Below are positions 1 through 8,030 of a stretch of DNA of 64,000 bases, in pieces. The position numbers and the translations under genes are program-made. Location of the stretch: contig JANRLF010000008.1 in NCBI GenBank assembly GCA_033762815.1, forward strand, positions 62,001-126,000. The letters are read 5' to 3'. The stretch comes from JANRLF01 sp033762815 (GTDB taxonomy: Bacteria > Bacteroidota > Bacteroidia > Chitinophagales > CAIOSU01). The notes under the pieces were generated by a model that had not been told where the DNA came from, searched no databases, and saw nothing but the letters and a program-made list of their open reading frames with translations. Positions within the stretch are counted from its first letter, which is position 1; each line of letters starts with the position of its first letter.

Positions 1-20
1 AAGGGGTTATGTAAAAACAA

Positions 21-55
21 GAGAGGCTGTACCAAATTGGTACAGCCTCTCTTTA
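21..55 (-). terminator. Intrinsic terminator, possibly bidirectional
   Basis: A perfect 13-bp inverted repeat (gagaggctgtacc, loop aaatt, ggtacagcctctc) lies 20 bases beyond the stop codon of the minus-strand lipoprotein gene. On the minus strand the stem is followed by TTGTTTTTA; on the plus strand by TTTATT. It could therefore also end a plus-strand transcript entering from the left edge. Confidence 0.8.
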
Positions 56-71
56 TTAAGCTCGGATTCGC

Positions 72-479
72 TTAGTTTTTAGGCTTTTGCCCAACGTCCA
101 ATTTCTTATTGTTGGTGCTTTCTTTTTGGCCTACATCCAATTTTTTACTGTCAGATGACTCTTTTTGGCCTACGTTCAACTTATTATCCTCGGTTTTGGT
201 AGTAGTATTCTGTGTCTTTCCAGTAGTGCTGCCTTTTGGCTTAGTAGTGCCGCTAGTGGATGCTGTTGGCTCTTCCGTCAAAGTATCGGCGGCCAATGAA
301 TCTTGGAAAGCTTGGAACCTTGCATTACAGTCCATGGTCAATGAATCGGTAACGAAAGTGATCCTGGCATTCAAGCTATCAATAGTCTTTTGGGCTTCTT
401 CGCCACCGCCGCCTTGGCAGCTAAAAAAAACACCTGACAGCATAAAGCCGCCAGCAATGATGGATAATCCTTTTTTCAT
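72..479 (-). CDS. Small lipoprotein with C-terminal 13-residue repeats
   Basis: Function is not recognised. I start it at the ATG giving MKKGLSIIAGG, because this begins a lipoprotein signal peptide with lipobox SGVFFSC followed by a glycine run, so the 135-aa precursor should be lipid-anchored. After the anchor comes a short region rich in D, S and T, then a Thr/Ser/Lys-rich linker. The last 37 residues are three tandem units of about 13 residues built on KKLDVGQKESTNN; the last unit is cut short. The low-complexity tail looks like a spacer or wall/surface interaction segment; that is inference. A good terminator follows, and a 19-bp tandem duplication carrying a -7-like element lies in the leader. 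A longer upstream start is possible but would bury the signal peptide. Confidence 0.8.
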   Translation of the reverse strand: MKKGLSIIAGGFMLSGVFFSCQGGGGEEAQKTIDSLNARITFVTDSLTMDCNARFQAFQDSLAADTLTEEPTASTSGTTKPKGSTTGKTQNTTTKTEDNKLNVGQKESSDSKKLDVGQKESTNNKKLDVGQKPKN

Positions 480-507
480 GGTCGTGATTTTTAGATTTTT
501 TCTTGGC

Positions 508-545
508 AACAAAACTAGTGTATTTAAACAAAACTAGTGTATTTA
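508..545. repeat. Perfect 19-bp tandem duplication in a promoter region
   Basis: The unit aacaaaactagtgtattta occurs twice, head to tail and without a mismatch, at 508-526 and 527-545. Read on the minus strand each copy contains TAGTTTTG, which fits the Bacteroidota -7 element TAnnTTTG, about 30 and 50 bases upstream of the lipoprotein start. I find no well-spaced -33 TTG for either copy. Confidence 0.9.
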
Positions 546-652
546 TAAATATATTGTGCTGGACAAGCGGCTAATTTTCTTTGCCAAAGCTATCCCCATC
601 AAATGCTGCGCCACAAATGTGCCCTACAGATGGATTCAGGTATGGGCACACC

Positions 653-684
653 TTTGCATTAATAGAATAGTTTCCCTATCTTTG
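653..684 (+). promoter_or_regulatory. Promoter of prs
   Basis: TTTG at 653-656, a 20-bp spacer and TATCTTTG at 677-684 match the Bacteroidota -33/-7 promoter exactly. Transcription would begin about 6-8 bases later, leaving a leader of roughly 17 bases before the prs ATG. Confidence 0.7.
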
Positions 685-707
685 CACTCCTATTTGCATC
701 AGCAGGC

Positions 708-1649
708 ATGTTTATCGAACCGGAAATAAAGCTTTTCTCTGGCAGCGCTTCCCGCTACCTTGCCGAAAAAGTGGCCGAGGTGTACGGTCAGCCTTTGGGC
801 AGCCTTACCATCGAGCGCTTTAGTGACGGGGAATTCCAGCCCGTCATTTCCGAATCGGTCAGGGGTTCTTATTTCTTTATCATACAATCCACTTTTCCAT
901 CCTCGGATAACCTGATGGAGCTGCTGATGATTATAGATGCTGCCAAAAGGGCTTCGGCCGGATATGTTACTGCCGTTATTCCCTACTACGGCCTTGCCCG
1001 TCAGGACCGTAAGGACCGCCCAAGGGTTTGCATAGGTGCGAAGTTGGTGGCCAACCTCATCACCGCCGCAGGGGCTGATAGGGTAATGACCATGGACCTA
1101 CACGCAGGGCAAATACAGGGCTTCTTCGATATTCCCGTGGACCACTTGAACAGCTCGGCTATCTTTATTCCCTATTTAGAAAGCTTGGAATTGGAAGACC
1201 TTACCTTCGCTTCTCCCGATGTGGGAAGCACTAAGCGAGCTAGGGCCTATGCCCAGCACTTTAGCGCCGAGATGGTAATATGCGATAAGCACCGCAAGCG
1301 AGCGAATGAAATAGCATCTATGACCGTGATAGGCGATGTGAAAGGGCGGAACGTAGTGATAGTAGATGATATGATAGATACCGGCGGCACATTGGTGAAC
1401 GCAGCCGAAATAATTATGGATAAAGGGGCTAAAAGCGTAAGGGCCATCATTACCCATCCAGTATTGTCCGGCAAGGCTTATGAGCGTATCAATGCCTCAT
1501 TGCTTTCAGAACTGGTAGTGAGCGATACCATCCCCTTGAAGCAGGAATCGCCCAAAATTAAAGTACTTTCAGTGGCCGAGATTTTTGCAACCGCCATACG
1601 CAATACGCACGAGCACCGCAGCATTACATCATTGTTTATAAATACTTGA
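708..1649 (+). CDS. prs: Ribose-phosphate pyrophosphokinase (PRPP synthetase)
   Basis: Makes PRPP from ribose 5-phosphate and ATP in the cytosol, feeding purine, pyrimidine, NAD and His/Trp synthesis. The 313-aa length is that of the class I enzyme. Visible motifs are the flexible catalytic loop ARQDRKDRPR at about 97-106, the His of MDLHAGQIQGFF at about 130-140, and the PRPP-binding loop VVIVDDMIDTGGT at 216-228. The ATG at 708 follows a strong promoter. rplY begins 17 bases after the stop, so the two genes should be cotranscribed; prs-rplY-pth order is common in bacteria. Two PRPP consumers, apt and a PyrR-like transferase, lie elsewhere in the window. Confidence 0.98.
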   Translation: MFIEPEIKLFSGSASRYLAEKVAEVYGQPLGSLTIERFSDGEFQPVISESVRGSYFFIIQSTFPSSDNLMELLMIIDAAKRASAGYVTAVIPYYGLARQDRKDRPRVCIGAKLVANLITAAGADRVMTMDLHAGQIQGFFDIPVDHLNSSAIFIPYLESLELEDLTFASPDVGSTKRARAYAQHFSAEMVICDKHRKRANEIASMTVIGDVKGRNVVIVDDMIDTGGTLVNAAEIIMDKGAKSVRAIITHPVLSGKAYERINASLLSELVVSDTIPLKQESPKIKVLSVAEIFATAIRNTHEHRSITSLFINT

Positions 1650-1666
1650 GCATAAATACACACCCA

Positions 1667-2251
1667 ATGAACTCATTAACACTAACAGCGACCAAAAGGG
1701 AAGTTCTCGGTAAGAAGGAATCCAATTTACTTAGAAGGGATGAACAGATTCCTTGCAACCTATATGGTGGCGAAGAAAATATCAGCTTCACCGCTCCTTA
1801 TAACGATTTCTTGAACCTCATTTATAATCCTGACTTCTTTACGGTGAAAATTACCATTGAAGGCAAGGAATATAATACCATCATTAAAGAGGTGCAATTC
1901 CACCCGGTGAACGACAGAATATTGCACATCGATTTTCTGGAGTTAGTACCCGGCAAAAAGATCACTGCCGATATTCCTGTTGAGTTGACTGGACTAGCTG
2001 AAGGCGTGAAAGCTGGTGGTAAGTTGGTACAAAAACTCAGGAAAGTGAAAGTAAAGGTAGCTCCTGAATTTTTGGTGGAGAAAATAACCGTTCCTGTTGA
2101 TGATTTGAAGCTTGGTAAATCGGTTAAGGTGAGGGACATCGTTACCAACAATATCGAAATCATGAACGCACCAAGCATTCCGGTGGCTTCTATCGATATA
2201 CCTCGTGCCCTGAAAGGCGCACAAGCAGAAGCTGCTAGCGGCAAAAAATAA
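1667..2251 (+). CDS. rplY: Large-subunit ribosomal protein bL25 (Ctc/TL5 type)
   Basis: Binds 5S rRNA in the large ribosomal subunit. The N-terminal L25 domain (about 1-90, with LTATKREVLGKKESNLLRR and the IPCNLYGG segment) is followed by the C-terminal TL5/Ctc beta domain (about 95-180, DIPVELTGLAEGVKAGG), and the tail is Ala/Lys-rich. At 194 aa it is the long, two-domain form. I use the ATG at 1667 because the upstream TTG overlaps the prs stop and would add seven residues not expected in the family. It is the second gene of the prs operon and is followed by a clear terminator, so pth has its own promoter. Confidence 0.95.
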   Translation: MNSLTLTATKREVLGKKESNLLRRDEQIPCNLYGGEENISFTAPYNDFLNLIYNPDFFTVKITIEGKEYNTIIKEVQFHPVNDRILHIDFLELVPGKKITADIPVELTGLAEGVKAGGKLVQKLRKVKVKVAPEFLVEKITVPVDDLKLGKSVKVRDIVTNNIEIMNAPSIPVASIDIPRALKGAQAEAASGKK

Positions 2252-2270
2252 TTGTAAAGCCATTATATCA

Positions 2271-2311
2271 AAAGGAGCCTATTGCCGAAGCGATGGGCTC
2301 CTTTCTTTTTG
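2271..2311 (+). terminator. Intrinsic terminator of prs-rplY
   Basis: AAAGGAGCC at 2271-2279 pairs with GGCTCCTTT at 2296-2304, and a T-rich run (CTTTTT) follows. It starts 20 bases after the rplY stop. Confidence 0.8.
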
Positions 2312-2369
2312 CAGACAACGCTTCCGCAACACAAAACCGCACTTAGAACTATTATTGAAAACCCAAAGA

Positions 2370-2399
2370 TTGGGTATCCATTGCTTTTGGCTAATTTCG
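2370..2399 (+). promoter_or_regulatory. Promoter of pth, possibly giving a leaderless mRNA
   Basis: TTG at 2370-2372, 19 bp, then TAATTTCG at 2392-2399 (seven of eight positions of TAnnTTTG). The pth ATG begins at 2404, only four bases on, so transcription would start at or next to the start codon. Confidence 0.5.
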
Positions 2400-2403
2400 C
2401 AGC

Positions 2404-2964
2404 ATGAAGTACCTGATTGTGGGCTTAGGCAATATTGGCGACCAATATGCCCATACCCGGCATAATATAGGATTCGACGTGTTGGATACCCTTATAAAAC
2501 GGGATGGCAACCAATTCTTTATGGACAGGTTGGCAGAAATAGCGGAATATAAGTATAAGGGCAAAAGCTTTCACCTGATTAAGCCTACTACCTTTATGAA
2601 CCTGAGTGGCAGGGCAGTACGCTATTGGATGCAGCAACTGAAAATTGAAATAAAAGATACTTTGATTATTACCGATGACATTGCTCTGCCACTAGGCAAG
2701 CTTAGGCTAAGGCCAAAGGGCAGTGACGGTGGGCATAATGGGCTTAAGAACATCAATGAATTGTTGGAAACGCAAGAATACCCCAGGTTGCGCTTTGGTG
2801 TAGGGAATAACTTCGGTAAAGGCCAGCAGGTACAATTCGTATTGGGTAAATGGAAGCCGGAGGAAATGCCGCTAGTGGAAAAAGGAATAGACGATGCCAT
2901 TGAGATTATCCATGCCTTTGGTACAATAGGACTGGAAAGGGCAATGAACCTGTTTAATAAGTAG
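2404..2964 (+). CDS. pth: Peptidyl-tRNA hydrolase
   Basis: Releases tRNA from peptidyl-tRNA that has dropped off ribosomes. The 186-aa protein has the family signature from the start: IVGLGNIGDQYAHTRHNIGF with the substrate-binding Asn10 and catalytic His20, the FMNLSG segment near 66-71, the Asp of ITDDIALPLG, and GSDGGHNGLKNI with the second conserved Asn region. Its position after prs-rplY is the usual one. The 3' side runs directly into a heptamer repeat before apt. Confidence 0.97.
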   Translation: MKYLIVGLGNIGDQYAHTRHNIGFDVLDTLIKRDGNQFFMDRLAEIAEYKYKGKSFHLIKPTTFMNLSGRAVRYWMQQLKIEIKDTLIITDDIALPLGKLRLRPKGSDGGHNGLKNINELLETQEYPRLRFGVGNNFGKGQQVQFVLGKWKPEEMPLVEKGIDDAIEIIHAFGTIGLERAMNLFNK

Positions 2965-2980
2965 TGGGTAGCGAGATTAA

Positions 2981-3029
2981 TTTACGATTTACGATTTACG
3001 ATTTGCGATTTACGATTTGCGATTTGCTA
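2981..3029. repeat. Heptamer tandem repeat (TTTACGA/TTTGCGA)n
   Basis: Seven consecutive 7-bp units, each TTTACGA or TTTGCGA with a final TTTGCTA, fill the space between pth and apt. A related block occurs at 23521-23555. The repeat runs into an artificially extended N-terminus of the apt reading frame. Confidence 0.9.
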
Positions 3030-3067
3030 AAACTATTATATCATTACTAAACTTTCAAATTTTCAAA

Positions 3068-3598
3068 TTGCTAAGTATTGAAACGCGGATAAAAGCTGCC
3101 ATAAGGGATGTTCCCGATTTCCCGCAACCGGGTATTTTGTTTAAAGATATTACCCCTATCTTGCTAGATCCAAAACTTTGCAGCGATATAGTGGATGCCT
3201 TTATTGATGCCCTGCCGGAGAAGCCGGACATCATTTGCGCCGTTGAAAGCAGGGGCTTTTTCTTTGGAACTTTACTGGCAAATAAAATGGCGATACCCTT
3301 TGTGCCCATTAGAAAAAAAGGCAAACTACCAGGTGATACGGTAGAACATAGTTATGACTTGGAGTATGGCTCTGCCACCATTGAGATACATAAGGGTGTG
3401 CTATCTGCCAACGCCAAAGTTTTGATACACGATGACCTAATAGCCACTGGCGGAACCGTATCGGCTGCCGCTGAATTGGTTTTGAAAGAAGGTGGTCAAG
3501 TTGCTGCCTTTTCCTTTCTAATCGACCTAACCTTTTTAAATGGCAAAGAAAAGCTCAAGGCCTATACCAACAACATAGTGGCCCTAGTAGAATATTAG
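3068..3598 (+). CDS. apt: Adenine phosphoribosyltransferase
   Basis: Salvages adenine to AMP using PRPP. The protein shows IRDVPDFPQPGILFKDITPIL at its start, AVESRGFFFG, VPIRKKGKLPG and the PRPP loop VLIHDDLIATGGT, all diagnostic of Apt. There is no ATG before the conserved core. The open frame can be extended back to a TTG at 3017, but that segment is made of heptamer and TTTCAAA repeats, so I prefer the TTG at 3068, which gives about 176 aa, the usual family size. The stop codon directly abuts that of lpdA on the other strand with no base between. Confidence 0.93.
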   Translation: MLSIETRIKAAIRDVPDFPQPGILFKDITPILLDPKLCSDIVDAFIDALPEKPDIICAVESRGFFFGTLLANKMAIPFVPIRKKGKLPGDTVEHSYDLEYGSATIEIHKGVLSANAKVLIHDDLIATGGTVSAAAELVLKEGGQVAAFSFLIDLTFLNGKEKLKAYTNNIVALVEY

Positions 3599-4987
3599 CT
3601 ATAAATGGATTACCTCTCCATAAGCAGCGGCTGCAGCTTCCATGATAGCCTCTGACATAGTGGGGTGTGGGTGTACTGACTTGATGATTTCATGGCCTGT
3701 GGTTTCCAGCTTGCGGGCTGCTACCACTTCGGCAATCATTTCAGTTACGTTAGCACCTATCATATGTGCCCCTAAAAACTCTCCATACTTGGCATCGAAA
3801 ATCACCTTAACGAAACCTTGGCGGGCACCCGCTGCTGTAGCCTTACCTGAAGCAGTAAAGGGAAATTTGCCCACTTTGATTTCATAACCCGCTTCTTTGG
3901 CCTTTTTCTCCGTAAAGCCAACGGAAGCAATTTCTGGTTGGCAATAGGTGCAACCTGGTATGTTGTTATAATCTATAGGTTCAGGGTGGTGGCCAGCAAT
4001 TGCTTCCACACAAGTAATTCCTTCAGCAGATGCCACGTGCGCCAGGGCCTGGCCTTTGGTTACATCGCCAATGGCGTAATAGCCTTCAATATTGGTGCGG
4101 TAGAAATCGTCCGTAATGATGATTCCTTTCTCCATTTTGATTCCTACTTCTTCCAATCCCAGATTTTCGGTGTTCGGGCTCACCCCCACAGCAGAAAGTA
4201 CTATACCGGCCTCCAACACTTCCGTTCCTGTTTCTGATTTTACGGTTACTTTGCACTTCTCACCTTTAGTATCAACTGACTCTACAGAAGCACCGGTTTT
4301 TACTTCTATGCCCATTTTACGAAACTGCCTTCCCAATTCCTTGGATACTTCCTCATCCTCATTCGGAACTACATTTGGAAGATATTCCACTATGGTAACC
4401 TTTGTGCCGATACTATGGTAAAAATAGGCGAATTCTACGCCTATGGCACCGGCACCTACTACCACTATGCTTTGCGGCTGGTTGGCCAATGTCATAGCTT
4501 CCCTATAGCCAATAATCTTCTTACCGTCTTGCTTCAAATTGGGCAACTCTTTTGAGCGGCCTCCTGTGGCAATAATAATATGTTGGGCGGAGTATTCGAT
4601 TGCTTTACCATCCTTGCCCTTTACCTCCACTTTCTTTCCCTTCTTTACCTTTGCTTCACCGAGAATCACTTCAATCTTGTTTTTCTTCATCAGGAACTGC
4701 ACACCATTGCTCATGGTACCAGCCACATCCCTGCTGCGTTTTACCATGCTACCAAAATCCGCTTTTGCATCACTTACCTGTATTCCGTACTCCGCTGCAT
4801 GGCTAATGTATTCAAACACCTGCGCGCTCTTTAAAAGCGCTTTGGTGGGAATACAGCCCCAATTGAGGCAAACACCGCCCAATTCAGCCCTTTCAATAAC
4901 AGCAGTCTTTAAACCGAGCTGTGAAGCACGGATTGCGGCAACATAGCCACCAGGGCCACTGCCTATAACGATAACATCATATTGCAT
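3599..4987 (-). CDS. lpdA: Dihydrolipoyl dehydrogenase (E3)
   Basis: Reoxidises dihydrolipoamide on 2-oxo-acid dehydrogenase complexes or the glycine cleavage system, passing electrons to NAD+. The 462-aa protein has an N-terminal FAD site (GSGPGGYVAAIRA, 9-21), redox Cys40 and Cys45 in GGVCLNWGCIPTKA, an NAD site VVVGAGAIGVEF near 175-187, and the active-site HPHPT at 439-443. It lies 66 bp after lipA on the same strand, so synthesis of the lipoyl cofactor and the enzyme that recycles it are encoded side by side. It converges on apt with zero intergenic bases and no visible terminator. Confidence 0.97.
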   Translation of the reverse strand: MQYDVIVIGSGPGGYVAAIRASQLGLKTAVIERAELGGVCLNWGCIPTKALLKSAQVFEYISHAAEYGIQVSDAKADFGSMVKRSRDVAGTMSNGVQFLMKKNKIEVILGEAKVKKGKKVEVKGKDGKAIEYSAQHIIIATGGRSKELPNLKQDGKKIIGYREAMTLANQPQSIVVVGAGAIGVEFAYFYHSIGTKVTIVEYLPNVVPNEDEEVSKELGRQFRKMGIEVKTGASVESVDTKGEKCKVTVKSETGTEVLEAGIVLSAVGVSPNTENLGLEEVGIKMEKGIIITDDFYRTNIEGYYAIGDVTKGQALAHVASAEGITCVEAIAGHHPEPIDYNNIPGCTYCQPEIASVGFTEKKAKEAGYEIKVGKFPFTASGKATAAGARQGFVKVIFDAKYGEFLGAHMIGANVTEMIAEVVAARKLETTGHEIIKSVHPHPTMSEAIMEAAAAAYGEVIHL

Positions 4988-5053
4988 AGAAGTGCGCTTA
5001 AATTTCGTGGCACAAGTTACGAGGATTGCCCCACAAAAAGCAAAATTGCAGTA

Positions 5054-5923
5054 CTAAATATGCCTTTCGGCATGATAGGAGGAACGTACCAATGGGCCAC
5101 TTTCCACATAGCGCAAGCCTTTAGAAAGGCCCACTTCCTTATACTCTGCAAACAAATCAGGATGGATATATTCCACCACTTCCAAATGCATCTTAGTGGG
5201 CTGCAGGTATTGGCCAAGAGTCAACACATCGCAACCATGTGTTACCAAATCGTCCATTGCCTCAAATACCTCTTCTTTCTTTTCGCCCAAACCAAGCATA
5301 ATTCCTGTTTTAGTACGCATTCCGCCTTCCTTCAACCATTGAATGACCTGGAGGCTTCTTTCGTACTTTGCCTGCGGCCTTACCAATCGGTACAGGCGCT
5401 TCACGGTTTCCATATTGTGCGAAACTACTTCAGGAGCTACTTCAATAATATCTTGTACCGCATCGCGGTTGCCCTTGAAGTCGGGTATCAACGTTTCCAA
5501 CGTCGTACCGGGTGACACTTCCCTGATGGCCCTAACAGTAGCGGCCCATATCTTAGAGCCACCGTTCTTCAATTCGTCCCTATCAACTGAAGTAATCACA
5601 CAATGCTTTACACCCATTAGCTTCACTGCCTCTGCCACCCTTTGGGGTTCGTCCCAATCCAGTTCTGTAGGGCGGCCTGTCTTTACTGCGCAAAAAGAGC
5701 ATGAACGAGTGCATACATTGCCCAAAATCATAAATGTAGCCGTGCCTGCACCCCAGCATTCGCCCATGTTAGGACAGTTACCGCTCTGGCAAATAGTGTG
5801 GAGCTTATAGGTATCGACAAGATTACGAACATGCCGATAATTCTCTCCCGTAGGTAATTTAACCCTTAGCCAATCGGGTTTGTTTGTTTTTCTCTCTGGA
5901 GCTATCACTTGCAGCTCTTCCAT
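5054..5923 (-). CDS. lipA: Lipoyl synthase
   Basis: A radical-SAM enzyme that inserts two sulfurs into protein-bound octanoyl groups. The 289-aa sequence carries the auxiliary cluster cysteines C45, C50, C56 (CQSGNCPNMGEC) and the radical-SAM cluster C71, C75, C78 (CTRSCSFC), and ends in the conserved PLVRSSYHA, where the serine ligates the auxiliary cluster. It lies 11 bases after an outer-membrane protein gene and 66 bases before lpdA on the same strand. Confidence 0.98.
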   Translation of the reverse strand: MEELQVIAPERKTNKPDWLRVKLPTGENYRHVRNLVDTYKLHTICQSGNCPNMGECWGAGTATFMILGNVCTRSCSFCAVKTGRPTELDWDEPQRVAEAVKLMGVKHCVITSVDRDELKNGGSKIWAATVRAIREVSPGTTLETLIPDFKGNRDAVQDIIEVAPEVVSHNMETVKRLYRLVRPQAKYERSLQVIQWLKEGGMRTKTGIMLGLGEKKEEVFEAMDDLVTHGCDVLTLGQYLQPTKMHLEVVEYIHPDLFAEYKEVGLSKGLRYVESGPLVRSSYHAERHI

Positions 5924-5934
5924 ACTGAACCTCG

Positions 5935-6726
5935 CTATTGTTTACGCTTACCGATATGAAGACTTAAGTACGCCTGCATCCACAGGAAATTGTTGTCCTG
6001 ATTGATCATTATCGGCACTTTCTTATAATAAATGTCCGCCATAAAGCCACCCTCCAGAGCGGTAATAAAATTGTCGCGGGAGCCAAATTCAAAATTCAAT
6101 GCCAGTTTCGCATACACACCTGGTACTGGCTCCAATTCTTTAAAACCCTTGCCAAATCCACTAGCACCTACTATCTCATACCAATTAGTAAACTTTGCCT
6201 GATTATTATTGTCACCGTACTTCTCCGAACGTACTTCGGCAATATCGCCTGCCGAATCAATAGGATAGGCCAAATCCAAGTAATAGGGTTTTAAGAAGCC
6301 CAAGCTAATACCCCCTAAGTAAACTAATGAGAGATTGACCCCATTTTTTTCCGCTTTCTCGGCAATATTCCTTCTATATCCGAAACCTGCCCGGATGGTA
6401 AAAAATTCATTTTGCTTACCGTAATAAAAATCTTTGGGGCTGCCTACTGGTAGGCTCCAAAAACCTAACTCGGCAGATTGCTTTTTCTCCTTAGGGTGCT
6501 TGATATCTGCTAATTCGAATTCGAACAAGCGGGTGCGCTTGATGTTTAAAATTTTCCCAGTATTGAACACAACTCCCCAGCCGTTGGAAGCTATCTTGGC
6601 CCCGAAAGTAAATTCCTTACGATAGATGATACCCTTCTTCTTGGGGTCGCGCATGGAAAGCGGAACTTGGGCTATACTGGGTAACCCAATCAATAGAATA
6701 AGAATGGAAAGTATTACACTGCGCAC
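5935..6726 (-). CDS. Probable outer-membrane beta-barrel protein of unknown function
   Basis: I do not recognise the family by name. The protein begins with a clear signal peptide (RSVILSILILLIGLPSIAQ) and then shows alternating hydrophobic/polar strands rich in aromatic residues, ending with WMQAYLSLHIGKRKQ, consistent with a small barrel or periplasmic beta protein. The frame remains open to a GTG at 6798, but that would overlap the divergent OsmC gene and put 24 residues before the signal peptide; the GTG at 6726 starts right at the signal peptide, so I use it (263 aa), with the longer start possible. lipA starts 11 bases downstream; the link between the two is probably only cotranscription. 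Confidence 0.75.
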   Translation of the reverse strand: MRSVILSILILLIGLPSIAQVPLSMRDPKKKGIIYRKEFTFGAKIASNGWGVVFNTGKILNIKRTRLFEFELADIKHPKEKKQSAELGFWSLPVGSPKDFYYGKQNEFFTIRAGFGYRRNIAEKAEKNGVNLSLVYLGGISLGFLKPYYLDLAYPIDSAGDIAEVRSEKYGDNNNQAKFTNWYEIVGASGFGKGFKELEPVPGVYAKLALNFEFGSRDNFITALEGGFMADIYYKKVPIMINQDNNFLWMQAYLSLHIGKRKQ

Positions 6727-6788
6727 CTTGTTGATAAAACCCAGCTTGTTGAAATAGTTCTTAAATTTATGAAAAAAACAAACAGCAA

Positions 6789-7196
6789 ATGACTTCACAG
6801 GTTTTTTATGAGGGCGACCTTAGAACCACTTGCACCCATTTAGCTTCTAACCAGTCCATCATTACCGACGCCCCCCTTGACAACCATGGAAAAGGAGAAG
6901 CCTTTTCCCCTACTGATCTTGCTGCTACCTCTTTGGCCACTTGCATGCTCACCGTAATGGGTATATACGCTCAAAGCCGTAATATTGTTATAGATGGCAG
7001 CTATGCGCATATTCAAAAAATAATGGCCAACAACCCCAGGCGCATAGCCGAAATACAGGTTGATATTTTTATCAATAATAACGCTCTGTCCGATAAGGAA
7101 CGTATGCAGTTGGAACAAATTGGCCTCAACTGTCCTGTGGCAAAAAGCCTACACCCCGACATAATGCAACAGGTAAATTTTTCCTACCCTGCATAA
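6789..7196 (+). CDS. OsmC/Ohr-family peroxidase-like protein
   Basis: Members reduce organic hydroperoxides with two cysteines. This 135-aa protein has the first in LATCMLTVMG (Cys52) and the second in LNCPVAKSL (Cys near 114), and SPTDLAATSLATC matches the OsmC core. It is shorter than Ohr and fits the OsmC-like subgroup. It is divergent from the outer-membrane protein gene. Confidence 0.9.
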   Translation: MTSQVFYEGDLRTTCTHLASNQSIITDAPLDNHGKGEAFSPTDLAATSLATCMLTVMGIYAQSRNIVIDGSYAHIQKIMANNPRRIAEIQVDIFINNNALSDKERMQLEQIGLNCPVAKSLHPDIMQQVNFSYPA

Positions 7197-7200
7197 CCTC

Positions 7201-7230
7201 GTGCAAGCGGTGCAGTTTTTGCTATTTTTG
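7201..7230 (+). promoter_or_regulatory. Promoter of the TerC-family gene
   Basis: TATTTTTG at 7223-7230 is an exact -7 element; 19 bp upstream lies GTG in place of the usual TTG (7201-7203). The downstream ATG is 17 bases away. Confidence 0.5.
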
Positions 7231-7247
7231 CGGCAATAATATCAACA

Positions 7248-8030
7248 ATGGAAATTTTCCTTCATACCGAAACCTGGCTTGCGTTATTGACGCTTACCTT
7301 ACTGGAAATCATCTTAGGCGTCGACAACATTATTTTTATTTCCATCGTATCCAACAAATTGCCTACCGAGCAACGCAATAAGGCAAGGATGGTGGGCTTG
7401 ATTTTGGCTTTAGGATTCCGCATTGCCCTTTTGTTCGCCATCTCATTAATCATCAATACTTTTACAAAGCCCTTGTTCCATACTTTCGATCCAGGGAATG
7501 ACCCCCTGCTTGCTGAAAGGTACGCCATCAGTGTAAGCGACATTATTTTCATTTTGGGAGGATTGTTCCTTGTAGCAAAAAGCACCACGGAAATCAACCA
7601 TAAAATGGATGGCGCTATTGGAGAAAAGAAAGGCAAAGGTAAAGTATCCATTTCCACCGTTATCGCTCAAATCATTTTAATGGATATCATCTTTTCATTT
7701 GATTCTATCCTTACCGCAGTAGGCTTAAGCAACGAGATAATAGTAATGGTGATAGCCGTAGTAATATCATTGGTTATTATGATTGTGTTTTCAGGAAAGA
7801 TTGCCGATTTTATCGGCAAGCACCCCAGTTTGGAAATGCTGGCTCTTTCATTTTTGATATTGATTGGCTTTATGCTTATGCTGGAAGGGCTGGAAGTACA
7901 TGTAGATAAGCAATTCATTTACTTTGCCCTCTTCTTTTCACTGGGCGTGGAGTTTCTCAACATGCGCTTGCGCAGAAAAAGTAAACCAGTGAAATTGCAC
8001 CGTTTCGGTGAAGAGGCAGAGGGGAACTAG
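7248..8030 (+). CDS. TerC-family integral membrane protein
   Basis: TerC proteins are linked to metal-ion export at the membrane. The 260-aa protein has about seven membrane segments, with the family hallmarks LTLLEIILGVDNIIFISI near 15-35 and MDIIFSFDSILTAVGL near 145-160, whose acidic residues are thought to bind metal. There are no cytoplasmic CBS domains, so it is the short form. Its stop TAG shares a CTAG tetramer with the stop of the convergent small membrane protein. Confidence 0.92.
   Translation: MEIFLHTETWLALLTLTLLEIILGVDNIIFISIVSNKLPTEQRNKARMVGLILALGFRIALLFAISLIINTFTKPLFHTFDPGNDPLLAERYAISVSDIIFILGGLFLVAKSTTEINHKMDGAIGEKKGKGKVSISTVIAQIILMDIIFSFDSILTAVGLSNEIIVMVIAVVISLVIMIVFSGKIADFIGKHPSLEMLALSFLILIGFMLMLEGLEVHVDKQFIYFALFFSLGVEFLNMRLRRKSKPVKLHRFGEEAEGN

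Noticed and set aside
4982..5515. A 177-codon plus-strand frame over lipA
   Set aside because: Antisense to lipA, whose cluster cysteines are all in place; no promoter.
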